A DNA stretch of 64,000 nt from Escherichia coli. Its GTDB lineage: Bacteria; Pseudomonadota; Gammaproteobacteria; Enterobacterales; Enterobacteriaceae. This document shows positions 1 to 9,610 of the stretch, one piece after another. The notes beneath the pieces were generated by a model. That model was given only the letters and a program-made list of their open reading frames with translations, had not been told where the DNA came from and did no database searches. Location: contig NZ_AP027764.1 in the NCBI RefSeq assembly GCF_036503815.1, positions 3,844,001-3,908,000 on the forward strand. Direction: 5' to 3'. Position numbers and translations under genes: made by a program. Numbering within the stretch: the stretch's first letter is position 1; every line of letters starts with the position of its first letter.

Positions 1-143
1 CTTCGCCCCTGTATGCTGGTATCAACTCTCTTTTAGACTGAACAAGCCACTCCGCCCCCTCCCTTTGCGGAGCAGCCTGCATTTACACTCAAACTGTTAA
101 GATGATAAATGTGGTAAATCTGTTGGTACTAACATAAAAACGT

Positions 144-374
144 TTACGCCACAGGAACAGCCTGATCCACCGGTAACCCCATCGCCGACGTTCGAGTGCC
201 AGTTAGAGTAACGCGCACAGATGACTGCACGCAGTGCCCTGTCAAAGAGGCCATCGTTCCTGTGACAGCTGGCAGCCTTCGTTTAACTTCACTTAATTTG
301 GCTCTTGGGGGGCTTACCGAACAGATGACGTAGTCACACCTATTCAATTTTTCACCACTTATTGGAGTAAACAC
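144..374 (-). CDS. Small hypothetical ORF upstream of ecpR
   Basis: A 76-codon open frame with a GTG start, divergent from ecpR. It has no recognisable domain, signal peptide or membrane segment, and no clear ribosome binding site precedes the GTG. Its position and length resemble the small ykgL gene that lies divergent from ecpR in K-12, but I cannot confirm identity from sequence alone. It may equally be a chance frame. Confidence 0.25.
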   Translation of the reverse strand: MFTPISGEKLNRCDYVICSVSPPRAKLSEVKRRLPAVTGTMASLTGHCVQSSVRVTLTGTRTSAMGLPVDQAVPVA

Positions 375-858
375 CCATAACCATTTTGTGCGGCATGTTA
401 ATCCATTAAAATATCTTACTGATTGGCAAATCTTCTTTAATGATGGCCAATAATAGTTTTATGTTCTATTTATTATCATTAAAACTTGTTTTTTTACTAG
501 TCGAGCACAAAACGCATTAAGACTATTCCTAACACCTCAGGGCAAAGTTCCTGGCTAATATAAAATGCAAGTAAGAATTGAACGTTATATTTCCAATAAC
601 CTTATGAAACTGAATGTCTTTTTCTTCTTATCAAAAAAGCAATATTTTCATTTTTAGTAAATATTGACTTAACCATGGAATTCCTTTTCTGTTCACATAT
701 TGACACTCATCAGGAAAAAAACATAAATTTAAGCCCAATCGAAAATAATTAAAACTTAATCTCGTTTAACCTATATTGATATGTGCTACGTATCTTATTT
801 ACTTCCGATTTACTAACAACACTGAATGTACCTGTAAAAATTACAGGTTTGGAAAGTA
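375..858. promoter_or_regulatory. AT-rich control region of the ecp operon
   Basis: No gene is visible in these 484 bases, which are strongly AT-rich with many A/T tracts, the kind of DNA bound by H-NS. From published work on this operon, EcpR activates by binding TTCCT boxes far from the promoter, with IHF and H-NS also involved. TTCCT occurs at 525-529 and 681-685, and its complement AGGAA at 712-716, so the last two form an inverted pair 26 bases apart. The assignment of these as EcpR boxes is inference. Confidence 0.5.
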
Positions 859-1449
859 GTGACATGGCAAAATGATTACAGCAGGGACTATGAGGTTAAA
901 AACCATATGGAATATCAAAACCGTTCTGATAAATACATCTGGTCTCCCCATGACGCCTACTTCTATAAAGGACTCTCTGAACTGATTGTGGATATCGACA
1001 GATTAATTTATCTATCGCTGGAGAAAATTAGAAAAGATTTCGTGTTTATCAATCTCAATACGGATTCTTTAACTGAGTTTATAAACCGTGATAACGAATG
1101 GTTATCCGCGGTAAAGGGGAAACAGGTCGTATTGATTGCGGCCAGAAAGTCAGAAGCCTTAGCAAATTATTGGTATTACAACAGCAATATTAGGGGCGTG
1201 GTATACGCTGGGCTGAGTCGTGATATTAGAAACGAATTGGCCTATGTGATTAATGGCAGGTTTCTCAAAAAAGATATTAAGAAAGATAAAATCACTGACC
1301 GGGAAATGGAAATTATCCGCATGACGGCCCAGGGAATGCTGCCTAAATCGATTGCCAGAATTGAAAATTGTAGTGTGAAGACAGTGTATACCCATCGGCG
1401 TAATGCTGAGGCCAAGCTGTACTCAAAAATATATAAGTTGGTTCCGTAA
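859..1449 (+). CDS. ecpR: EcpR (MatA), LuxR-type regulator of the common pilus
   Basis: Transcriptional activator of the ecp operon. The 196-residue length and sequence match the known EcpR/MatA. A LuxR-type helix-turn-helix occupies about residues 140-190 (ITDREMEIIRM... SVKTVYTHRRN), with an N-terminal domain of no assigned ligand. The start is GTG at 859, giving the N-terminus MTWQNDYS seen in homologues. It is the first gene of the operon, 74 bp before ecpA, so it autoregulates the pilus genes; it is also known to repress motility when overproduced. Confidence 0.95.
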   Translation: MTWQNDYSRDYEVKNHMEYQNRSDKYIWSPHDAYFYKGLSELIVDIDRLIYLSLEKIRKDFVFINLNTDSLTEFINRDNEWLSAVKGKQVVLIAARKSEALANYWYYNSNIRGVVYAGLSRDIRNELAYVINGRFLKKDIKKDKITDREMEIIRMTAQGMLPKSIARIENCSVKTVYTHRRNAEAKLYSKIYKLVP

Positions 1450-1523
1450 ACTCCAGGCAAGTTAGTTTTAAAAAATGACTCACAGGGACATCATGTCCTC
1501 AATTTAACTCGGGAAGAAAAGCA

Positions 1524-2111
1524 ATGAAAAAAAAGGTTCTGGCAATAGCTCTGGTAACGGTGTTTACCGGCATGGGTGTGGCGCAGGCTGCTGACGTAAC
1601 AGCTCAGGCTGTAGCGACCTGGTCGGCAACAGCCAAAAAAGACACCACCAGTAAACTGGTTGTGACGCCACTCGGTAGCCTGGCGTTCCAGTATGCCGAA
1701 GGCATTAAAGGCTTTAACTCACAGAAAGGTCTATTTGACGTGGCTATTGAGGGTGACTCAACGGCTACCGCCTTTAAACTGACCTCACGTCTTATCACCA
1801 ACACCTTAACCCAGTTGGATACCTCAGGTTCCACACTGAATGTGGGCGTGGATTATAACGGCGCGGCAGTCGAAAAAACTGGCGATACCGTGATGATCGA
1901 TACCGCCAACGGCGTACTGGGCGGTAACCTTAGCCCGCTGGCTAACGGTTACAATGCCAGCAATCGTACCACCGCACAGGATGGTTTCACCTTCTCCATC
2001 ATCAGCGGTACCACCAATGGTACCACCGCAGTAACCGATTACAGCACTCTACCGGAAGGCATCTGGAGCGGCGACGTTAGCGTACAGTTCGACGCTACCT
2101 GGACCAGTTGA
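1524..2111 (+). CDS. ecpA: EcpA, major pilin of the E. coli common pilus
   Basis: Major structural subunit of ECP (Mat fimbria), an adhesin for host cells and biofilm. It is 195 residues with a clear Sec signal peptide (residues 1-22, KKK then a hydrophobic core and AQA cleavage) and a mature protein rich in Ser/Thr/Gly/Ala as in alternative chaperone-usher pilins. GGGAAGAAAAGC precedes the ATG. It lies between ecpR and the chaperone ecpB, 56 bp from the latter. Confidence 0.95.
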   Translation: MKKKVLAIALVTVFTGMGVAQAADVTAQAVATWSATAKKDTTSKLVVTPLGSLAFQYAEGIKGFNSQKGLFDVAIEGDSTATAFKLTSRLITNTLTQLDTSGSTLNVGVDYNGAAVEKTGDTVMIDTANGVLGGNLSPLANGYNASNRTTAQDGFTFSIISGTTNGTTAVTDYSTLPEGIWSGDVSVQFDATWTS

Positions 2112-2167
2112 TCTCTTTGATGTATCAGCAGGGGTAGCCCCCTGCTTTATTCCTGGACGGAATTGTT

Positions 2168-2836
2168 ATGAAAAAGCACCTTCTGCCTCTCGCTCTGCTG
2201 TTTGCCGGAATATCTCCGGCCCAGGCGCTGGATGTCGGCGATATATCATCGTTTATGAACAGTGACAGCAGCACGCTGAGCAAAACAATCAAAAACAGTA
2301 CCGACAGTGGCCGCCTCATCAATATCCGTCTCGAACGGCTCTCTTCACCGCTTGACGACGGGCAGGTTATCGCAATGGACAAGCCGGATGAGTTGCTACT
2401 CACTCCCGCCAGCTTGCTGCTACCCGCCCAAGCCAGCGAAGTGATCCGCTTCTTCTATAAGGGACCAGTAGATGAAAAAGAGCGCTACTACCGCATTGTC
2501 TGGTTTGATCAGGCCCTCAGTGATGCGCAGCGCGAGAATGCCAACCGCAGCGCTGTGGCCACTGCTTCCGCCCGCATCGGCACCATTCTGGTCGTCGCCC
2601 CCCGCCAGGCGAACTACCGCTTTCAGTACGCCAACGGCTCCCTGACAAATACAGGAAATGCGACGCTGCGGATCCTCGCCTACGGCCCCTGCCTGAAAGC
2701 CGCCAATGGTAAGGAGTGTAAAGAGAATTACTACCTGATGCCGGGCAAGTCGCGTCGTTTTACCCGCGTGGACACGGCGGATAACAAAGGACGGGTTGCA
2801 CTTTGGCAGGGTGATAAGTTCATTCCCGTGAAATAG
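2168..2836 (+). CDS. ecpB: EcpB, pilus assembly chaperone
   Basis: Periplasmic chaperone of the alternative chaperone-usher class, holding EcpA/EcpD subunits before usher export. It is 222 residues with a signal peptide ending near residue 20 (SPAQA) and a PapD-like two-domain fold signature (YYRIVWFDQ in the middle, a proline-rich subunit-binding edge region, then NTGNATLRI). It is paralogous to EcpE at the operon end: both share the (ER)YYR block and the ILVVxPRQ block. Confidence 0.94.
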   Translation: MKKHLLPLALLFAGISPAQALDVGDISSFMNSDSSTLSKTIKNSTDSGRLINIRLERLSSPLDDGQVIAMDKPDELLLTPASLLLPAQASEVIRFFYKGPVDEKERYYRIVWFDQALSDAQRENANRSAVATASARIGTILVVAPRQANYRFQYANGSLTNTGNATLRILAYGPCLKAANGKECKENYYLMPGKSRRFTRVDTADNKGRVALWQGDKFIPVK

Positions 2837-2861
2837 ATAGCTGTGCAGATGGATTACGACA

Positions 2862-5387
2862 ATGCCTTTACGACGGTTCTCCCCAGGACTGAAAGCCCAG
2901 TTTGCCTTCGGCATGGTCTTTTTGTTCGTTCAACCCGATGCCAGCGCTGCTGACATAAGCGCGCAGCAAATAGGTGGGGTGATTATTCCGCAGGCCTTCA
3001 GTCAGGCGCTTCAGGACGGCATGAGCGTCCCGCTCTATATTCATCTCGCCGGTAGCCAGGGTCGCCAGGACGATCAGCGAATCGGCAGCGCTTTTATCTG
3101 GTTGGATGATGGACAGTTACGCATCCGGAAAATACAGCTGGAAGAGAGTGAAGATAACGCCAGTGTCAGCGAACAAACTCGACAGCAGCTGATGACTCTG
3201 GCGAACACCCCGTTCAATGAGGCCCTTATCATCCCCCTGACTGACAACGCGCAGCTGGATCTCAGCTTGCGCCAACTGCTGCTGCAGCTGGTGGTCAAGC
3301 GCGAAGCACTGGGCACCGTACTACGCTCACGTAGCGAAGACATCGGGCAATCCAGTGTTAACACCCTCAGCAGTAATCTGAGCTATAACTTCGGCATCTA
3401 TAACAACCAGTTGCGTAACGGCGGGAACAATACATCCAGCTATCTGTCGCTAAATAACGTGACAGCACTGCGCGAACATCATGTGGTACTCGACGGCTCG
3501 CTGTATGGGATCGGTAGCGGTCAACAGGACAGTGAATTATATAAAGCGATGTATGAACGCGATTTTGCTGGTCACCGATTTGCCGGTGGAATGCTCGACA
3601 CCTGGAACTTGCAGTCCTTAGGGCCGATGACCGCCATTTCAGCAGGGAAGATTTACGGCCTTTCCTGGGGAAACCAGGCCAGCTCCACCATCTTCGACAG
3701 CAGCCAGTCGGCCACGCCAGTGATCGCCTTTTTACCTGCAGCGGGCGAAGTACATCTCACCCGTGATGGGCGGTTACTGAGTGTTCAGAACTTCACCATG
3801 GGCAATCATGAAGTGGATACCCGAGGTCTACCGTACGGTATTTACGATGTGGAAGTTGAGGTGATCGTTAACGGTCGCGTGATCAGCAAACGCACCCAGC
3901 GGGTCAATAAGCTGTTTAGCCGGGGGCGCGGTGTCGGTGCGCCGCTGGCGTGGCAGATATGGGGCGGCAGCTTTCATATGGATCGCTGGTCGGAAAACGG
4001 GAAAAAGACGCGACCAGCTAAAGATAGCTGGCTAGCAGGTGCCTCGAGCTCCGGCTCACTGAGTACGCTTAGCTGGGCGGCAACGGGATATGGATACGAT
4101 AATCAGGCCGTGGGTGAAACCCGTCTGACGCTACCGCTTGGGGGGGCGATCAACGTTAACCTGCAAAATATGCTGGCCAGTGACAGCTCATGGAGCAGCA
4201 TCGGCAGCATCAGCGCCACTCTACCGGGAGGCTTTAGTTCGCTATGGGTTAATCAGGAAAAAACCCGCATTGGCAATCAATTGCGACGTAGCGATGCCGA
4301 CAACCGTGCAATCGGCGGCACACTCAACCTGAACTCACTGTGGTCGAAGCTGGGCACATTCAGCATCAGCTACAATGATGACCGCCGTTACAACAGCCAT
4401 TATTACACGGCAGATTACTATCAAAATGTCTACAGCGGTACCTTTGGTTCGCTTGGCCTGCGAGCCGGTATTCAGCGCTATAACAACGGCGACAGCAACG
4501 CCAATACAGGAAAATATATCGCTCTCGATCTCTCGCTACCTCTGGGCAACTGGTTTAGCGCAGGGATGACTCATCAAAACGGCTACTCCATGGCAAACCT
4601 GTCAGCACGCAAGCAGTTTGATGAAGGGACCATTCGCACTGTTGGTGCAAATCTGTCACGAGCCATCTCCGGCGATACCGGTGATGACAAAACCCTCAGC
4701 GGTGGGGCGTATGCACAGTTCGACGCTCGTTACGCCAGCGGAACGCTGAACGTCAATAGCGCGGCGGACGGCTACGTCAATACCAACTTGACCGCCAATG
4801 GCAGCGTCGGCTGGCAGGGTAAAAACATCGCTGCCAGCGGGCGGACTGATGGCAACGCTGGGGTGATATTCAACACCGGGCTGGAGGACGACGGTCAGAT
4901 CAGCGCCAAAATCAACGGGCGGATTTTCCCGCTTAACGGCAAGCGTAACTATCTCCCGCTCTCTCCCTATGGAAGATATGAGGTGGAGTTGCAGAACAGC
5001 AAAAACTCACTCGACAGCTACGATATCGTCAGCGGCCGCAAAAGCCATCTGACCCTCTATCCAGGCAATGTCGCCGTCATTGAGCCAGAGGTGAAGCAGA
5101 TGGTTACCGTCTCCGGTCGTATCCGTGCAGAAGACGGCACACTGCTGGCTAACGCACGGATTAACAACCATATCGGCCGAACCCGAACCGATGAAAACGG
5201 CGAGTTTGTCATGGACGTGGATAAGAAATACCCCACTATCGATTTTCGCTACAGTGGCAATAAAACCTGCGAAGTGGCACTGGAACTCAACCAGGCGCGC
5301 GGTGCCGTCTGGGTCGGTGATGTGGTCTGCAGCGGCCTCTCATCGTGGGCGGCGGTGACGCAGACAGGAGAAGAGAATGAGAGTTAA
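2862..5387 (+). CDS. ecpC: EcpC, outer membrane usher
   Basis: Usher that secretes and polymerises ECP subunits across the outer membrane. It has 841 residues, with a signal segment at about 10-31, a long beta-barrel region, and a C-terminal carboxypeptidase-regulatory-like beta domain (about 745-815, VSGRIRAEDGT). It belongs to the alternative (alpha-fimbriae) usher class rather than the FimD class. Its end overlaps the ecpD start by 11 bp, implying translational coupling. Confidence 0.95.
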   Translation: MPLRRFSPGLKAQFAFGMVFLFVQPDASAADISAQQIGGVIIPQAFSQALQDGMSVPLYIHLAGSQGRQDDQRIGSAFIWLDDGQLRIRKIQLEESEDNASVSEQTRQQLMTLANTPFNEALIIPLTDNAQLDLSLRQLLLQLVVKREALGTVLRSRSEDIGQSSVNTLSSNLSYNFGIYNNQLRNGGNNTSSYLSLNNVTALREHHVVLDGSLYGIGSGQQDSELYKAMYERDFAGHRFAGGMLDTWNLQSLGPMTAISAGKIYGLSWGNQASSTIFDSSQSATPVIAFLPAAGEVHLTRDGRLLSVQNFTMGNHEVDTRGLPYGIYDVEVEVIVNGRVISKRTQRVNKLFSRGRGVGAPLAWQIWGGSFHMDRWSENGKKTRPAKDSWLAGASSSGSLSTLSWAATGYGYDNQAVGETRLTLPLGGAINVNLQNMLASDSSWSSIGSISATLPGGFSSLWVNQEKTRIGNQLRRSDADNRAIGGTLNLNSLWSKLGTFSISYNDDRRYNSHYYTADYYQNVYSGTFGSLGLRAGIQRYNNGDSNANTGKYIALDLSLPLGNWFSAGMTHQNGYSMANLSARKQFDEGTIRTVGANLSRAISGDTGDDKTLSGGAYAQFDARYASGTLNVNSAADGYVNTNLTANGSVGWQGKNIAASGRTDGNAGVIFNTGLEDDGQISAKINGRIFPLNGKRNYLPLSPYGRYEVELQNSKNSLDSYDIVSGRKSHLTLYPGNVAVIEPEVKQMVTVSGRIRAEDGTLLANARINNHIGRTRTDENGEFVMDVDKKYPTIDFRYSGNKTCEVALELNQARGAVWVGDVVCSGLSSWAAVTQTGEENES

Positions 5388-7020
5388 CCTACTGATAGCG
5401 ATGATAATCTTTGCGCTATTCTGGCCAGCAACCGCGCTCAGAGCTGCAGTGAGCAAAACAACCTGGGCGGATGCTCCGGCACGCGAGTTTGTGTTTGTCG
5501 AAAACAACTCAGACGACAACTTTTTCGTCACTCCTGGCGGGGCGCTGGATCCGCGCCTGACCGGTGCCAACCGCTGGACCGGTTTAAAATACACTGGCTC
5601 AGGAACCATCTATCAACAAAGCCTCGGCTACATTGATAACGGTTACAACACCGGCCTTTATACCAACTGGAAGTTTGATATGTGGCTGGAAAATTCGCCG
5701 GTTTCATCTCCTTTAACTGGCTTGCGCTGCATCAACTGGTACGCAGGGTGTAATATGACCACCAGTCTTATCCTGCCGCAAACCACCGACGCCAGTGGAT
5801 TTTATGGCGCGACGGTGACCAGCGGCGGCTCGAAGTGGATGCACGGCATGTTGTCAGACGCGTTTTACCAGTATCTGCAACAAATGCCCGTTGGCAGCAG
5901 CTTTACGATGACCATCAATGCCTGCCAAACCTCAGTGAACTATGACGCCAGCAGCGGCGCGCGCTGTAAGGATCAGGCCTCCGGCAACTGGTATGTTCGC
6001 AACGTCACCCATACGAAAGCAGCAAATTTGCGGTTGATAAATACCCACTCGCTGGCGGAGGTATTTATCAACAGCGACGGAGTACCGACTCTGGGGGAAG
6101 GGAACGCCGACTGCCGGACGCAAACCATCGGCAGCCGTTCAGGATTAAGTTGTAAGATGGTTAACTATACCCTGCAAACAAACGGGCTCAGCAACACCTC
6201 AATCCATATATTCCCGGCGATCGCCAACTCGTCGTTGGCCTCGGCCGTCGGGGCGTACGATATGCAGTTCAGTCTGAATGGCAGTTCATGGAAACCGGTG
6301 AGCAATACCGCTTATTACTACACCTTCAACGAGATGAAGAGCGCAGACTCGATCTATGTTTTCTTCTCGAGCAACTTCTTTAAGCAGATGGTGAACCTGG
6401 GGATCAGCGATATCAACACCAAAGATCTATTCAACTTTCGCTTTCAGAACACCACATCACCGGAGTCTGGCTGGTATGAATTTTCTACCTCCAACACGCT
6501 GATTATCAAACCCCGTGATTTCAGCATCAGTATTATCTCCGATGAATATACTCAGACACCGTCGCGAGAGGGATATGTCGGCAGCGGCGAACCGGCACTC
6601 GATTTCGGCTATATCGTAACCACCAGCGGTAAAACAGCTGCCGACGAAGTGCTGATCAAGGTGACCGGACCCGCGCAGGTGATTGGCGGACGCTCCTATT
6701 GTGTCTTCAGCTCCGATGACGGTAAGGCGAAAGTACCATTCCCGGCGATGCTTTCCTTTATTACCCGCAACGGAGCTACAAAAACCTACGATGCCGGGTG
6801 CGATGATAGCTGGCGGGATATGACCGATGCGCTGTGGCTAACCACACCGTGGACTGATATCTCTGGCGAAGTGGGGCAGATGGATAAGACCACTGTCAAA
6901 TTTTCAATTCCAATGGATAACGCCATTTCGCTGCGTACGGTAGATGATAACGGCTGGTTTGGCGAAGTCAGCGCTTCAGGAGAGATTCATGTTCAGGCGA
7001 CGTGGCGTAACATTAACTAA
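5377..7020 (+). CDS. ecpD: EcpD, polymerised tip adhesin
   Basis: Minor subunit at the ECP tip that mediates binding. It is 547 residues with a signal peptide (residues 1-24, hydrophobic stretch then LRAA) and several Cys residues consistent with periplasmic disulfides. The C-terminal part (NAISLRTVDDNGWFGE...) resembles the pilin-type domain that docks to EcpA. It overlaps ecpC by 11 bp and ecpE by 32 bp, so the distal operon is tightly packed. Confidence 0.94.
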   Translation: MRVNLLIAMIIFALFWPATALRAAVSKTTWADAPAREFVFVENNSDDNFFVTPGGALDPRLTGANRWTGLKYTGSGTIYQQSLGYIDNGYNTGLYTNWKFDMWLENSPVSSPLTGLRCINWYAGCNMTTSLILPQTTDASGFYGATVTSGGSKWMHGMLSDAFYQYLQQMPVGSSFTMTINACQTSVNYDASSGARCKDQASGNWYVRNVTHTKAANLRLINTHSLAEVFINSDGVPTLGEGNADCRTQTIGSRSGLSCKMVNYTLQTNGLSNTSIHIFPAIANSSLASAVGAYDMQFSLNGSSWKPVSNTAYYYTFNEMKSADSIYVFFSSNFFKQMVNLGISDINTKDLFNFRFQNTTSPESGWYEFSTSNTLIIKPRDFSISIISDEYTQTPSREGYVGSGEPALDFGYIVTTSGKTAADEVLIKVTGPAQVIGGRSYCVFSSDDGKAKVPFPAMLSFITRNGATKTYDAGCDDSWRDMTDALWLTTPWTDISGEVGQMDKTTVKFSIPMDNAISLRTVDDNGWFGEVSASGEIHVQATWRNIN

Positions 7021-7699
7021 GGCGCTGCTGACAGTGGTCTGTATGCTGGCGGCACCTTTGACACAGGCGATTTCGGTCGGCAATCTGACATTTTCGCTGC
7101 CGTCCGAGACTGACTTTGTCAGCAAACGTGTAGTGAATAACAACAAAAGCGCACGGATATACCGTATTGCCATCAGTGCCATCGATAGCCCAGGCAGCAG
7201 TGAATTGCGCACTCGACCGGTGGATGGTGAACTGCTTTTCGCTCCCCGCCAGCTGGCATTGCAGGCTGGTGAGAGCGAGTATTTTAAATTTTACTATCAT
7301 GGTCCACAGGATAACCGCGAGCGCTACTACCGGGTCTCATTCCGCGAGGTCCCCACTCGCAACCAGACAAGACGTAGCCCAACCGGCGGCGAGGTCAGCA
7401 CGGAGCCGGTGGTGGTGATGGATACCATTCTGGTAGTACGACCTCGTCAGGTTCAGTTTAAATGGTCCTTCGACCAAGTGACAGGAACGGTAAGTAACAC
7501 CGGCAACACGTGGTTTAAGCTACTGATTAAACCAGGATGTGATTCGACCGAAGAGGAAGGCGACGCCTGGTATCTACGTCCGGGAGACGTAGTTCATCAG
7601 CCTGAGTTACGTCAGCCGGGGAATCATTATCTGGTCTATAACGACAAATTCATTAAGATTAGCGATTCCTGTCCTGCTAAGCCCCCTTCGGCGGACTAA
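6989..7699 (+). CDS. ecpE: EcpE, second pilus chaperone
   Basis: Periplasmic chaperone of the ECP system, 236 residues. I chose the ATG at 6989 because AGGAG lies 8 bases upstream and the resulting N-terminus MFRRRGVTL with a following hydrophobic signal (ending TQA) matches the family; an in-frame ATG at 6944 lies deeper within ecpD and would hide the signal peptide. It shares the YYRVSFRE and ILVVRPRQ blocks with EcpB. It is the last gene of the operon. Confidence 0.93.
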   Translation: MFRRRGVTLTKALLTVVCMLAAPLTQAISVGNLTFSLPSETDFVSKRVVNNNKSARIYRIAISAIDSPGSSELRTRPVDGELLFAPRQLALQAGESEYFKFYYHGPQDNRERYYRVSFREVPTRNQTRRSPTGGEVSTEPVVVMDTILVVRPRQVQFKWSFDQVTGTVSNTGNTWFKLLIKPGCDSTEEEGDAWYLRPGDVVHQPELRQPGNHYLVYNDKFIKISDSCPAKPPSAD

Positions 7700-8012
7700 G
7701 ACTTATCCATCGGACGAGGGAAGAATTCCACCTCAGAGACTCAAATAATCGTTTAAATGATGTGGAAGCGATCGTCAATGTCACCTGTAATGATGGGCTT
7801 TCTCATATGTACACCATAGTGTTCAGGAGACACGGAAAAGTGCCAGGCAGCTTGCTAACGAGTGGTTTCTTCACGAATTAGTACGTAAAATCGGTAACGG
7901 CTGGAAATCATTCAATACTCACACTATCGAAAGTTCCCCAGCCAACCGCGGTACGTTCTTACATACGATGTACCGCTGTTCTCTTTACGATTTATAGCTG
8001 TACTGGTGAATT
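7700..8012. other. Gene-free stretch after ecpE
   Basis: 313 bases between ecpE and ykgJ with no supported gene on either strand. No strong terminator hairpin, insertion-sequence end or tRNA is visible. It presumably holds the ykgJ promoter in its last part. Confidence 0.5.
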
Positions 8013-8342
8013 ATGAGCAATCTGAATCCATGCATGACGTGTGGTGCCTGTTGTGCATTTTTCCGCGTCTCTTTTTACTGGGCCGAAGCCGACGATGCTG
8101 GCGGTACCATTCCCGCCAGGCTCACTGAACAAATATCCCCTTTTCACCGATGCATGAGCGGTACCAATCAGAAAAACCCCCGATGTATTGCCCTTGCAGG
8201 AACACCGGGCAAAAATGCCTGCTGCACGATATATAAAAATCGATCGTCCACGTGCAGAGAATTCGCCATGTCTGGTGAGAACGGAGTCGTCAATGAGGCT
8301 TGCAATCGTGCAAGAGCTAAATACGGGCTGACACCGTTATAA
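8013..8342 (+). CDS. ykgJ: YkgJ, zinc/iron-chelating Cys-rich protein
   Basis: A 109-residue member of the YkgJ-type CxxCxxCC zinc/iron-chelating domain family. The metal-binding signature is at the N-terminus (PCMTCGACC, residues 7-15), with further Cys at about 46, 57, 69-70 and 79. It has no signal peptide, so it is cytoplasmic. Its substrate is unknown. It is a single gene followed by its own hairpin terminator. Confidence 0.9.
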
Positions 8343-8364
8343 ATATGCAATAATTAATTGCACT

Positions 8365-8398
8365 GCCCCGCCAGCTATAATCGCGGGGCTTCGTTTTT
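8365..8398 (+). terminator. Terminator of ykgJ
   Basis: GCCCCGC at 8365-8371 pairs with GCGGGGC at 8383-8389, followed by a T-rich run (TTCGTTTTT). It sits 23 bases after the ykgJ stop. Confidence 0.75.
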
Positions 8399-8550
8399 CA
8401 GGGATAACAAAACCCGAAACTTCTTCCATCTGCCAGCAACAATGCCTCTTCCTCTATAGTGTTCTCCGGATCTACAGCATCCTGAAGTAGCGCGATGTAC
8501 TCACTGGCTATCTGCATCAGAAAGTTAAAAACAATGTTTTTAACCTATAA

Positions 8551-8579
8551 AAATGGCGCTGCATTTGCGCCATTTTTAT
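8551..8579 (-). terminator. Terminator of yagU
   Basis: AAAAATGGCG and CGCCATTTTT form a perfect hairpin with A/T flanks on both sides, just downstream of the yagU stop. It would work in either direction. Confidence 0.75.
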
Positions 8580-8590
8580 CATTCAATGCA

Positions 8591-9205
8591 TTATCTGTTT
8601 GAGCCTAAAGGGATCTCAGGGTCTGGCTCATGAGTAATTCTGTTTCGTAAATCTCTGCGAATAATTTCAATGGACCAGAACCAGACTAAATGTCCAAAAA
8701 TTTCAGAAACATTCTCATACCACGGGAGATCAAACAGAGGTGGCGTCAGTCCCATGAGAGGGAATGAAATCATATGAACAAAAAGTTGGGCTAAAGCACC
8801 TGCCAGTAAGCCCTGCCAGAGTTTAATTTTTGGAAATACTTCAGCGACCACACAATAACCGACAGCAAACACTATCGAAAAGATAATGTGCGTAACACCA
8901 ACCCAGTTAAAGACATGCCCGGCAAAGGTATAAACAGCCGAATTTGGATCTGTCAGCCCCAGCCAGTCTCGAAGAAAAATATACGGAGGATTGAGAAAAT
9001 TACGGGAGCAATCAATTTGCCCAGCAGCCCTGATTAATGATTCCGGGCCACACGCTGCATTAAACATATCCACCGGGCTACGTGGCGGCAATGGAACTTC
9101 AGCCCCCCACTTCACAAATGCGGAAACAACGCCAGCAATTAGCCCAATGAATGCAGCAAGACCATAACGTCTGCGGTTCGGTGGAGTTTGTTCAAATATA
9201 TTCAT
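8591..9205 (-). CDS. yagU: YagU, inner membrane protein (acid resistance)
   Basis: A 204-residue DUF1440-family inner membrane protein. Three to four hydrophobic segments are visible (about residues 14-31, 90-118, 128-150 and 165-182), with a charged C-terminal tail. In E. coli it has been linked to survival in acid; the mechanism is not known. It is monocistronic, facing ykgJ and divergent from paoA across a 405 bp gap. Confidence 0.9.
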   Translation of the reverse strand: MNIFEQTPPNRRRYGLAAFIGLIAGVVSAFVKWGAEVPLPPRSPVDMFNAACGPESLIRAAGQIDCSRNFLNPPYIFLRDWLGLTDPNSAVYTFAGHVFNWVGVTHIIFSIVFAVGYCVVAEVFPKIKLWQGLLAGALAQLFVHMISFPLMGLTPPLFDLPWYENVSEIFGHLVWFWSIEIIRRDLRNRITHEPDPEIPLGSNR

Positions 9206-9610
9206 ATTTACCCTGTTTGTTTCATTATGTTGTACACCTCTTCAGGAGTATTCATAAAACAAGATAAATGTAAAGAAGTGTATTGTTTTGTATAATGCAA
9301 TGGTGACTAATCGCCAATTAATATAAGCACCATCATTTCTCCCTATTTTTATGTTAGAAGTGACAACGATTTGCAGGGTGATGCAGAGCTGACAATCACA
9401 GGTTTCCTTATCGGTTTTTGCATCGCACAACTAAAGCAATAAACTAGCTCCCGTCATCGGCGAATATGAATTAATTAGCCGGGCTCATAGCTGCATTCGC
9501 GTTTTAAGAATAATCCTCCTGCTCTCACCGACTATGCTTAACGTTTAAAAAAGCATCAACACTCTCGCAACGCACTCTTATTTTCCCCTTTAGAATACCG
9601 GAGGCCTGGT
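9206..9610. promoter_or_regulatory. Divergent yagU/paoA intergenic region
   Basis: 405 bases without a supported gene. It must carry both promoters. The paoA start is preceded by a strong GGAGG at 9600-9604. I see no obvious operator palindrome or riboswitch fold. Confidence 0.5.

Noticed and set aside
8398..8517. Possible 39-codon minus-strand gene (starting MQIASEYIALLQ)
   Set aside because: Reads like protein but has no ribosome site, no known family, and lies in the gap between two terminators. It may be a gene remnant; evidence too weak to list.
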